From Auxenochlorella pyrenoidosa (lineage: Eukaryota; Chlorophyta; Trebouxiophyceae; Chlorellales; Chlorellaceae): 28,516 nucleotides of DNA. Below the pieces are notes generated by a model that saw only the letters and a program-made list of their open reading frames with translations, searched no databases and was not told the DNA's origin. Both the position numbers and the translations under genes were made by a program. This document shows, piece after piece, positions 13,901 to 22,819 of this stretch (the first letter of the stretch is position 1; the number at the start of each line of letters is the position of its first letter). Location of the stretch: the NCBI GenBank assembly GCA_001430745.1, contig KQ482021.1, forward strand, positions 704,608-733,123. The letters run 5' to 3'.

Positions 13901-16108
13901 GCAGCTTCGAAAAACGCACAAGCAGCAAGTTAACTCACACAGCAAACAGCTGGCAGTGAGCACAAGAACTCACCCTCTGCTCCCGGCAGGTGGGGGAAGG
14001 CGGCGGCACCCAGGAGCAGCTCCTCCTCGCCCTCGCTGCTCCAGAACTCGGAGCCTGCAGAGGGAGGGAGCCGCAAGTTCCGTTGCAGTTAGACAGACTT
14101 TGAGCCTAAACAATCATGCAAGCAAGCAGCAGGCAGAGGGAGCTCCTCGAGGGAGTCTCAACCAGGCACAATGAGCTGGCTGCAGGCAGAAGCAGGCGGC
14201 GCCCGCTCAAGCCTGCAAGCCTGCGCTGTAGCATAGGCCGCCTATGCTACAGCGCATCACAGGGCGGCCTCGCATTCTGCATCTTGCCACTGCAATGCTT
14301 TACTGCTGACCAGCTTTCTTATTATTGTCCTGCCTGAGTCACAAGGAACAAGAGTGGACAGAACGCACCTGCATCAACATCATCATCTTCCCCATCCTCC
14401 ACTGCTGCTGCTGCGTTGCCGCTGTTGCTGCCGCTAGGCCTGCCCTCAGCGCTGTGTGCTGCGTCGCCAGCCCCAGCTGCGGCGGTGCGCCGGCGAGGAG
14501 GCGCCTGCTTGGGCTTGGCCTTGCTCTTCACCAGGGCAAAGGCTGCAAGAAAAAGGAGTGAGCGCGGTCAGTGGCTGCGGGTAGTCAGCCAGCAAGAGCA
14601 GCAATTGCCTGCTACCCGCCTTTGCATGAAAATGAATTGAAGCATGCCATGCATGGCATGCATGCTGTGCAGCAACTCTCACGATCAAACATGCTCCCCT
14701 CCGCTTCGAGCCCTTCCCTCCTCCCAGCTCTTCCCTATGCTGACCTGGCGCCGGCTTGCCAGCGGCCAAACGCGCGTCGATGGCATCCAGCTGGGCCTCG
14801 GTGAACTCCCCTGCCGCGATGTAGGAGGCCAGCGGGAAGTTGAGCATAGCGGCGCTGCAGGCCATGAGGAAAGAGGAGCGGGAAGAGGGCAGGCAGTGAG
14901 AGCAGAGGCGGCGGGGCAGCCTGCTTCGACAAAAGCAGGCAGCCACAATAAAGGGAGGCATGGCACGTAATTTTGTTGCTGGATGCAACCACATGAATGG
15001 CCGAATCCCTCTGCTCTGCACAAAGATTATCATCAAGCAGAGGTTGGAGCGCCCAGACAGACTTGTTGCGTCAAACACTCTGTAGAAGGTGCCCATCAAA
15101 CCCGCCCCAGCACCCACCGGCCATGGAGCGGGATGACGGCCCGGTCGTAGGTGCGTGCTGCCTCGCCTTCGTCAGCGAAATAACCGAGGAGAACTCGCTT
15201 GGGCCGCCCTCCCAGGTGCGGCATCCAGATTCGCACACGCCACTTGCCGTCCTGCTTGAACCAGCTGACGCCACGGTACGCAGAGGAGCCCTTGCGGTAG
15301 CGCTCATCCCGCTTCTTCTCCGCTGCCTCCTTGCGCTCCTTGAGGTACTGTGGGCAGAGAGACGAAGTGGCAGCTACGCGACACAGATCCTTGGCCCAGC
15401 GAGAGGCGCATACTGTTGCACAGCCTGCAGAGCAACCCGTGCTGGCCTGGCAGGCGCCCAATCCACAAGAAGCATTGCAGACATGCTGAGCAAGGGGGCG
15501 AGGCCCGCGACGAGGACACCCAAAAGTGGAGGCAAAGAGCACCCATGGGACGGAGGGCAAACAGGGAGGCGGCGGTGGTTGGGCCACTCTCCCGATGCAA
15601 GCAAGGCAGCATGCAGGGCACACAATGCATCGCTCTGTCTTGTTCCTGCAGCGGCTCTAAACACCCACCCACCGCATGCACGTCTTCGTAGCCATCCAGC
15701 TGCGCTTTGAGTGCGGGCGTCATCCGCTCTGGCAGGTTGTGCTCTGCGTCCTCTCCATAGATGAGGTATAACAGGCTGCGCAGGGAAGGTAGGCGCGAAC
15801 AGGAGGACCAAACGTCTATAATGCAAGATAAAAGGCAGACAGCAAATAGAACAGTGGTTTCAGAGCAGGGACAGCGTCCTAGGATACTGTCCACGCCGCA
15901 GGTGAATCAAGCAATAAATGCTCGGCATTACTTCCCGCCCTGCCCGCCGCCTGCGCCCAACGCACATGTCGGTGTGGTGCGCCGCCTCCTCGGCGGTGAG
16001 GTGGTAGCCGTTGCTTAAATACTGTCCTCCTCCTTTAGAAACCCTCCACATAGAGCGCCACTTGCCCCTCAGCAGTGAAATGCCTTTGAAGCCGTGCCCC
16101 TCCGCCAT
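7940..16108 (-). CDS. Large AP2-domain protein with unrecognised C-terminal region
   Basis: A 24-exon model stays in phase for 1042 aa: 15966-16108, 15673-15775, 15118-15347, 14745-14854, 14369-14542, 13974-14054, 13736-13829, 13289-13352, 13113-13141, 12744-12877, 12294-12416, 12036-12091, 11657-11753, 11399-11560, 11091-11182, 10730-10805, 10107-10564, 9730-9945, 9460-9560, 9184-9321, 8812-8937, 8490-8565, 8183-8239, 7940-8128. A divergent AP2 repeat covers about residues 4-70 and a typical one about 104-167 (YRGVSWFKQDGKWRVRIW, LGYFADEGEAARTYD). Then come a basic patch (KSKAKPK...PRRR), an acidic run, a coiled coil (LEELAELRREKEALQQR), a Glu-rich stretch, an Ala/Ser-rich linker (about 590-740) and an unknown region. 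AP2 domains bind DNA, so a nuclear regulator is likely. A TGA overlaps the exon 7 donor and an ATG at 13426 is in frame with exon 8, so two genes remain possible. Introns 12 and 17 appear to use GC donors. Confidence 0.55.
8724..8826 (-). repeat. Duplicated exon end and donor, in frame (81 bp apart)
   Basis: The 22-bp string at 8805-8826, covering the end of exon 21 and its donor (GCCAACTG|GTGCGCC on the minus strand), is repeated at 8724-8745. The spacing is 81 bp, a multiple of three, and the frame between the copies is open and rich in Cys codons. Confidence 0.85.
13122..13180. repeat. 17-bp perfect inverted repeat around exon 9
   Basis: Arms 13122-13138 (tcaatctctgctgtgat) and 13164-13180 are exact reverse complements, with a 25-base loop. 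One arm is coding sequence of exon 9 of the AP2-domain gene. The other lies in the preceding intron, and the exon 9 acceptor falls in the loop. Confidence 0.9.
13331..13567 (-). repeat. Three near-copies of an acceptor plus coiled-coil exon start
   Basis: On the minus strand TGCAG|GCTGGAGGAGCTGG-type sequence, coding LEELAELR, appears three times, beginning near plus positions 13331, 13437 and 13541 (spacing 106 and 104 bp). Parts of the spacers also repeat. Only the 13331 copy continues into a donor, so it is modelled as exon 8; the other two lie in intron 7. Confidence 0.85.
13732..16108 (-). CDS. Short AP2 product if intron 7 is retained (alternative model)
   Basis: If the donor after exon 7 is not used, the frame stops at once at TGA (13732-13734), giving a 312-aa protein with both AP2 domains, the basic patch and the acidic region, and a normal size for a transcription factor. 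This is either an isoform made by intron retention or the true end of a separate gene. In the latter case the downstream coiled-coil protein could start at the ATG at 13424-13426. The AP2 family call holds in either model. Confidence 0.4.
14222..14256. repeat. 16-bp perfect hairpin in AP2-gene intron 5
   Basis: Arms 14222-14237 (tgcgctgtagcatagg) and 14241-14256 pair perfectly around a 3-base loop. It lies between exons 5 and 6 of the AP2-domain gene. Confidence 0.92.
14642..14661. repeat. 20-bp perfect palindrome
   Basis: The 20 bases gcatgccatgcatggcatgc equal their own reverse complement. They lie in intron 4 of the AP2-domain gene. Confidence 0.9.
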
Positions 16109-16264
16109 CCTTGCAACAAGGTGTTGGGGCGCGCAAATGGGGAAGTTGGAGTTGGTGAGGATCAAGCGCAAGGCAGAAACAGCGGGCACGCAGCAGGCCA
16201 AGCCCCATGCAATTGAGAGCAGTCTCGCTGCCCTCTCCTGCAATTCCAACACCCTCCGATCGCC
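16109..16264. promoter_or_regulatory. Divergent promoter between AP2 gene and ribokinase
   Basis: Only about 156 bp separate the two start codons, which point away from each other. Both 5' leaders and both promoters must fit here unless there are unseen upstream exons. No clear TATA box is visible. Confidence 0.5.
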
Positions 16265-17437
16265 ATGTCTCACATCCTGGTCGCCGGCAGCGTGAATGCC
16301 GACATAGTTTTGAGTTTGGCTCGCGTCCCCGCTAAGGGCGAGACGCTCGCGGCGCGCGGCCTGGCCACTCACCCTGGTGGCAAGGTGCGCAAGCGATCGA
16401 GCCGGCAATGCCGTGCTCGCGCAGACCTCTGCCAGCGCCGCCGCTCCTGCCCACTGACCACAGCCTGCCCAAGTGCCGCCGCTCGCCCTTCCCTGCTCAT
16501 GCAGGGCGGCAACCAAGCGGCTGCAGCCGCGCGTCTCGGCTGCCCCACCCGGCTGGTGGCGCAGGTCGGGCGGGATGCGCAGGCGGGCATGTGAGCCGCG
16601 CCGTGGGCATGCAGCATGCGTGGGAGCCCGCCATAAATTAACCTGCCACTATGGTTGCGCAAGGAGTTGCCCCCCGTGCACGCATGCGGCACGGCAGCTT
16701 GGTGTGAATGCTCCAGAGCCGTTCTCCAGTCTGCTGTATACGCGGGGGGGGGAAAGCATGGGGTGGAAACGACGTCGCCGACGGTTTGCTCCCATCCAGA
16801 AGCGTCCTCACCCTGCTCGTCCGCTGCAATGCCCCCAGGCTGCGTGGTGCGCTGGCCGGCTGCGGCGTGAACATCAGCTTGGTGCGAGAGGTGGAGGGCC
16901 CCTGCGGCACCGCAGTGATCCTGCTGGAAGATGACGGTGAGAAGCGGCGGCGGCACAAGGGCGGCACTGAAAATGGCACCAGCAGCCTGGAGGACCGCCC
17001 GTGGGTTGGATTGCAAGCAGTGCAGAGGCCCCTGGACGTAAAACACGGTGCACGCCTGCGGTGCAAGCACGGCCGCCATGCACACTGGCCAGAGCCACAT
17101 GACACAGCTGTGCTGGCAGCGGCGCCCTGCCGCATGCTGCCGGGACCGACGGCTCCCCCACACTGCGCGCTCCCGGCCACCTGCCAAGGGCGACCCACCT
17201 TTGTTTCTTCGCTTCTGGCTGCAGGTGACAACCGCATCATTATCCATGGCGGAGCCAACACTGCGCCCTGGCAGCTTAGTGCAGATGCCCAAGTGGCCAT
17301 CACTTCTGCGGGTGCCTTGCTGCTGCAGAGAGAGATTCCCGAGGCAGTCAACATTGAGGTGGCGCAGGTGCGTGTGTGGGCGGTTAAGGGATGAGGTTGG
17401 GGGAGGGGCAGGCAAGGGGAAAGGAGAAGGAGGTAGT

Positions 17438-17468
<31 letters not shown>

Positions 17469-19711
17469 AGTTAAGGNNNNNNNNNNNNNNNNNNNNNNNN
17501 NNNNNNNNNNNNNNNNNNNNNNNNNNNNNNNNNNNNNNNNNNNNNNNNNNNNNNNNNNNNNNNNNNNNNNNNNNNNNNNNNNNNNNNNNNNNNNNNNNNN
17601 NNNNNNNNNNNNNNNNNNNNNNNNNNNNNNNNNNNNNNNNNNNNNNNNNNNNNNNNNNNNNNNNNNNNNNNNNNNNNNNNNNNNNNNNNNNNNNNNNNNN
17701 NNNNNNNNNNNNNNNNNNNNNNNNNNNNNNNNNNNNNNNNNNNNNNNNNNNNNNNNNNNNNNNNNNNNNNNNNNNNNNNNNNNNNNNNNNNNNNNNNNNN
17801 NNNNNNNNNNNNNNNNNNNNNNNNNNNNNNNNNNNNNNNNNNNNNNNNNNNNNNNNNNNNNNNNNNNNNNNNNNNNNNNNNNNNNNNNNNNNNNNNNNNN
17901 NNNNNNNNNNNNNGTGTGTGTGTGTGTGTGTGTGTGNGTGGNGNGNGNGNGGNGNNGGGGGGGGGGGGGCGAGAGGAACGGGAAGGGGAAGCGGAGGGAG
18001 GTGCAGGAATGGGCAGTATGGCGCCGTTGCAGCGGAGCCCGGGCAGCCCAGGTGGCTTGGAGAGCAGGGTACGTCGCGGCGGTTAGGGCGAATCCTCCAG
18101 CACACACCCACCCTGCCGGCAGCTCCAGTCCCGCAGTCAAACCCCTGTTCTGCCCTGCCTTCAGCTGGGTTGCTCACAGCCGAGGGACACTGCAGACCCC
18201 TGATAGGACTGATGCCGATGCCCGCAGCTGCCCCTTTGCTGCCACACCTTAGCTCCCAGCACGCTCCTGGTGCCCCTGCTTCCTCCCCATGCAGCTGGCG
18301 CACTCTGCAGGAGTGTCGGTGGTGCTGGATGCTGGCGGCAGTGCCAGCCCAGTGAGCCCGGACCTGCTGCGCTGCCTGGCAGTCATCTCTCCAAATGAGA
18401 CCGAGCTGCAAGGCCTCACAGGCAAGGCGGCGCTGCCTTTGAGCGGCGATCAGTTTGGCTGCCCGCTTGCTGCGGTGCCGTTTGATCTCCTGTCCCTCTG
18501 GCTGGTGCACTACTCGAGCGTGCTGTGCTCTCTGGTGCAGAAGCGGATGCGGGGCTGATTGCCGGGCCAGTCTATGGGGCTGTCCACACATGGCTAAAAT
18601 CACTGCCACACAGTGCACGCCGCTGCTTCAACCGCCCGCTGCACCCGCCACTTGCTCATTCTGCCTCACGCTGGCCTGCCAGGACGTGCAGGTCAGCACA
18701 CTAGGGCGTTCTGCTCTGCCTTGGGCCGTTGCCCACATGGCCGCAACTGACGCGCCGCCCATGCTGCTACCCTGCAGGCCTGCCAACAGAGACAGAGGAG
18801 CAAATAGTGGCTGCAGCGCACGCCCTGCGCAGCCAGGGTGTGCAGACGGTGCTGGTGAAGCTGGGCTCCCGAGGCAGCTTGCTAGTGGGTAAGTGGATGA
18901 ACGCAAATTTAGCTCCAGAAGGGGAGGGGGGATGAAGAGAGGAGGACAGAGAAGGACCGTGGGCAGAAGATTAAAAATATGGGCCGGCTTCTGGGCACCC
19001 TGCCAGTGGGCCGCTCGGCCGGCGAGCCGGTGTGTTAGTCCAGGAGGGTGCGGGGGCACAAGCATGCGGTGACGGCGTGTCACAGGGGTCTTAAAGCTCG
19101 CTTTCCCTCACGCCCCCCCGCTGTGTCCTTGGCACACGGCCGCTTTCCCTGCAGATGGCGAGGGCGCGGTGTTGCGGCAGCAGGCGCAGCATGTGGCGCA
19201 AGTGGTGGACACAACCGGAGCAGGTAAGCCAGACAGAAATCTCCCGTTTGAGAGTCCATGCTGTAAGCTCCCATCGTGGTTATGCGCGACATGCAGTGCT
19301 GAGTGTGCGTTGCTCCACCCGTGGGCCATGCCTGCAGGCGACTGCTTCACCGCTGCCTTCGCTGTCGCCCTGCTGGAGGGGAGGCCCCACCAGGAGGCGA
19401 TGCGCTTTGCCAGCGCGGCAGCGGCGCTGTGCATCCAGGTGCGCGCTGTGCACGCTGCCGCACAGGCCTTATCGCCTGCGTTTGGGCCACATGCGCTTTG
19501 CCCCAATTTTGCAGCGCTGGGTGGTGGCCTTGTTTGATTCCTCAGCCCAACAGGGCTCTGCGCAGCTCGCTGTCTGAAAATTTGTCTCCTTTGCTTCACT
19601 TGCTGCTGCGCTCGCTCATGGTGTGCTCATGGTGTGCTCATGCAGGTTGCGGGCGCCATGCCCAGCATGCCCAGCAGGCAGGACGTGGATGCAGCGCTGG
19701 CAGCGCAGTGA
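16265..19711 (+). CDS. RBSK: Ribokinase (PfkB family)
   Basis: Phosphorylates D-ribose to ribose 5-phosphate with ATP; in plants it recycles ribose from nucleoside breakdown. Nine exons keep phase: 16265-16384, 16505-16590, 16839-16936, 17225-17367, 18295-18421, 18778-18888, 19155-19223, 19338-19438, 19646-19711 (306 aa, close to bacterial RbsK). Visible landmarks are the N-terminal AGSVNAD, the first PfkB signature (GGKGGNQAAAAARLG, about 38-52), SPNETEL (N183, E184), KLGSRG and the second signature VDTTGAGDCF with catalytic D253, then AMPSMPSR at the end. The start MSHILVAGS aligns directly with bacterial enzymes, so no transit peptide is seen. Intron 5 appears to use a GC donor (ACAG|GCAAGG). 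Intron 4 holds an assembly gap; exons 4 and 5 match across it, so no coding loss is evident. Confidence 0.93.
17443..17957. other. Assembly gap flanked by GT microsatellite
   Basis: N runs from 17477 to 17913 with scattered N to 17955, bounded on both sides by GT repeats and followed by a G run. It lies in ribokinase intron 4. The true length of the repeat is unknown. Confidence 0.97.
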
Positions 19712-19809
19712 AGCAAGATTTTTTCCAAGTTTCTCACTAGTCACAAGACCGCAGCCCCTACTCTGCCTTTTTAAATGCTCGCCCAGCAGCGCTGGCAGCG
19801 CAGTGAAGC
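19691..19809 (+). repeat. Duplicated stop-codon context of ribokinase
   Basis: A 24-bp string covering the last codons and TGA (19691-19714) is repeated identically at 19786-19809 in the 3' UTR, 95 bp apart. The stretch 19712-20052 between the convergent genes otherwise shows no gene. Confidence 0.88.
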
Positions 19810-20052
19810 GCGCGTGCGCCCTGCCCGGCATGGCAGGCACAACACAGGTGTGGTGCAGCTGGAGACGTGACAGACCATCCTCAGCACTTGCTATCCACCT
19901 TCATTTCTGTCTATGTGCACACTGGCAACCCTGAACCAAAACCTCTCTGCTGCACTTGTACCAACACCTGTGGAAGCTCACTCCACTTGTACCATATAAG
20001 GGGGGGAATACTGCATCTGAGCGAAAATGTCGCAAAGAGAAGCGCGGGCATG

Positions 20053-22525
20053 CTAGCAGGCCGTGCCGCCTTGAGAAGCCCCGCCCTCTCCAGGCCCTGG
20101 CCGCTGCACTGCAGCCCGACCTCTCTGCTGCTGTGCCGCTGCAGGCGCCACGGCACCTTGCTGCGCCGCTGCAGGCGCCACTGCCTCTCGCTGCGCTGCA
20201 GGCACTGCAGAGACCGCTGCATCTTGCTGCGCTGTAGGTGCTGCTGCTGTCGCCGCCCCCTCCTGCTGTTGCTGCTGCGACGGCGGGGCCTGCTGTGCGG
20301 CCGCGCGCGCAGTCGCCTGCCGCTGCGCCGCCGCCGCCTGCGGCGCTTGCTCTTGTGCAGGTGTGGCCTGCTGCGCGGCCGCGCGCGCAGCCGCCTGCCG
20401 CTGCGCCGCCGCCGCCTGCGCCTGCATCGCCAGCTGCTGCTGTTGCAGGCGCAGCACCTGGGCTGCCAGGAGCTCCTCTGCCAAGGCATCCAGGAACACC
20501 TCTGCAGGTCACATGAGGATGCGTCAGGTGAGGGGCCGGGCAGGCATATCACAACCCGGCAGAACGCCTGGTGCAAGCTCCTGCAGATGATGCGCGTCGC
20601 ACAGAGCGGCGCCGGGGCGGGGGTGACTCTGCCAGCTAACGTGGCAGGGCCCGCGCCGGGCGGCCGCCCAGCAAGGGGGCGTCCACAGCAGGGGCAGCTG
20701 CAAATGACTGCAGCCAGCAAGGTGCAGCATGCACAGAGGCGCACCTGAGCCAGTCGGGGTGCTCCCGCTGCGGTCGGGCGCCCAGCCGGCTGCCACGGCC
20801 GACACCGGCACCGTCAGCGGGTGCTGAGCATCGTCACCCTCCCCCTCCTGCTGTTCCTGGCTCTGCTGTGCCTGCTGCGCCTGCTCAGCGTGGCCTTGCT
20901 GCCGTTCCTGCTGCAGGGCAGCTGCCTCTTGAGCCGCACCCAGCTGCTGCAGGCGCTGCAGCTGCTGCTGCCGCTCCGCCGTCAGCAGCGCGCTCGCTGC
21001 AAATGAGGCCGCATCAGCCTGCAAGGCAGCGCGCTCGGCTGCTTGCGCTGGCAGCGACAGCGGTGCCGCTGCAGGCGCCACAGGCGCCGGCTTCTGCGGC
21101 CCTGGCGCTGCTTGCGGCACGGCCCCGGCAGCCCAGGGCTGCGCCGCCGGAGCCGGCGCTGCTGCCGGGCCCAGGCCTACCGCTGGCACTGCCGCATGCT
21201 GATGCCCTTGCTGGGCCGATGACCACAAATCTGTTGACACCCCTTCTGCCACGCCTGGCATCGGCTTGATGCTCATGACTCGCTGCGTGAGCGGCCTGCA
21301 AGGGAGGCATGGAGGCACCCAAGGGCTGTTCTTAGGATTTAAATTGCACAAGGGAGAGAACGGGGGCATGCAGGGCGGTTTACCTTGAGGCTCGCTGGGC
21401 AATTTCCCTCAGGAACTGCCTGCAAAAGGGCAGGCAGCAGGCCGCCTGCATGCCACCAACTAGCGCCCGTCTGGCCAGCCAACAGCAAGCTGGAGCTCTG
21501 GACTGGTCACCGATGCCGCCGCGCACATCCCTGCGCTCGACCAAGCAAGCAAGCAAAACAGCCAGAACAGAGCAGGCCGCCTCCCGGCCAGCACAGCCTG
21601 GGGCTGCCTAGCAGCCTGCTCTCCAGCACTCGCGGGCAGGACGCCACTCAGTGCACACACGTCACACACTACCTCGACAATTCCGATTGATTGAACTAAT
21701 GAAAAACAAATAATAAGAATTGTCCCCGCCTTACCCCGGCTGGAAGAGGTTGATGCCGCCCTGCAACTCGCTGCGGATTGCATGCAGCTGATACATCGTG
21801 GCCTGCATCTCCTCGTGCAGCTGCCGGAGGGAAGGTAGGGGGCGAGCAACCTCAACCTCCTGCGCAAAGCATGCTCTTTCCACCCCCGGCCGCCAGCGCA
21901 CCTTGCTCATCTCCGTCTCCTCCCAAGGAATGTCAATCTCCTCCCAAACGGCTGTTGCGTTCCCCGCCGGCGCACCTTGTTCATCTCCGTGTCCTGGGCG
22001 AACTTGAGGAACTTGGCTCGGGTGCGGTACAGGAAGCCGGTGGCCTGCCCGGTCAGCCGGCCTGCAGAGCGACAGGTGCATGAAGGTTGGACGAGGGTGT
22101 CGCCGAGGAGGGTGCAGCGGTCCTGCCTGACAGTGAAAGACCGATCCCTTTGGTGCCTATGCCGAGCCATGCAACCTGTCTGCCAGGGTATGCAACAAGC
22201 ACGAGCGCTGGGGTGGATTGCCTGGCTGAGAGGCAGAACGGAGCTAACGAGCAGCACGCGCCCAGCAGGCGCACCTGCTGCCCGGGCCACGCGCGGCAGC
22301 TCATTCGGACCTGCGACCGAAACAGATATTATTCAATGAAAAAACCCTCGACAAACAGCAGCATGCAAGCAGCAAGCCCCAAATGGCACCATTATAGCTG
22401 CTGCCGGTGCCCCGCCACGCCCTGCCGCCAGTGCTGCTGCCTGCCCACCCCTCCTTGCACCCACCGAATGCCCAAGCGGCGGCCGCCATCAGCACCAGCA
22501 GCTCGCCCATGCTTACTCCCAGCAT
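20053..22525 (-). CDS. Mitochondrial TatB-like protein with long Ala/Gln-rich tail
   Basis: The first part matches plant mitochondrial TatB, a partner of TatC in moving folded proteins across the inner membrane. Exons: 22465-22525, 22275-22310, 21976-22061, 21735-21820, 21384-21419, 20745-21295, 20053-20501 (434 aa). It begins MLGVSMGELLVLM with one membrane helix (about residues 5-20), then the hinge GPNELPRVARAAGRLTG, an amphipathic/coiled region (MNK|LHEEMQATMYQLHAIR) and PLTQRVMSIKPM, all as in plant TatB. From about residue 170 the chain is low-complexity Ala/Gln/Pro, roughly doubling the family length as I know it. Exon 5 is 36 nt and leaves the frame intact if skipped; plant proteins read PGPLTQR without it. 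Targeting to mitochondria is from homology; no cleavable presequence is seen. Confidence 0.82.
20296..20460 (-). repeat. Internal AQRQAxARAAAQQA coding repeat
   Basis: The last exon of the TatB-like gene encodes two near-identical blocks (AQRQAAARAAAQQA and AQRQATARAAAQQA) in an Ala/Gln-rich stretch. This indicates expansion by tandem duplication. Confidence 0.8.
21892..22000 (-). repeat. Duplicated exon 3 end and donor in the TatB-like gene
   Basis: The end of exon 3 with its donor (GAGATGAACAAG|GTGCGC on the minus strand, junction at 21975/21976) is repeated as GAGATGAGCAAG|GTGCGC, 74 bp further into the intron (junction at 21901/21902). Using the second donor would shift the frame. Confidence 0.85.
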
Positions 22526-22819
22526 GGCGACGGGCCCTGGGTTTGAGCAAGGGGTGAGCACGGGGGTGAAGGCTGAAGGGGTCGCGGTCCCTGAGCGCAA
22601 AAGGCCTGAAAAGTGCTGTGTTCAGTCCACGATCACCTTGCATGCACACTACACGTGCAAAGGCGCGCCGGAGGGAAGCGGCCCCATCGGTGCACACGCA
22701 GCACGCCGACACCTTACAGCATCGACTCCTGACCAGCCTGCACTTCTCCAGCCTGCTCTCACTGCACGCCTTACCAGTTTTCAAACATCCTTATTCCTTT
22801 GACCGTCGGCAAAACGAAT
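22526..22819. promoter_or_regulatory. Divergent promoter between TatB-like and thioredoxin-like genes
   Basis: About 294 bp separate the two start codons. A CACGTG (G-box core) sits at 22652-22657. Both genes must be driven from here or from unseen upstream exons. Confidence 0.5.

Noticed and set aside
16369..18618. 749-codon minus-strand open frame
   Set aside because: It is open only because it runs through the N gap. It lies antisense to ribokinase, whose exons match the family.
19867..20748. 293-codon plus-strand frame rich in Arg, Leu and Cys
   Set aside because: Antisense of the Ala/Gln repeat exon of the TatB-like gene; its composition is explained by the opposite strand.
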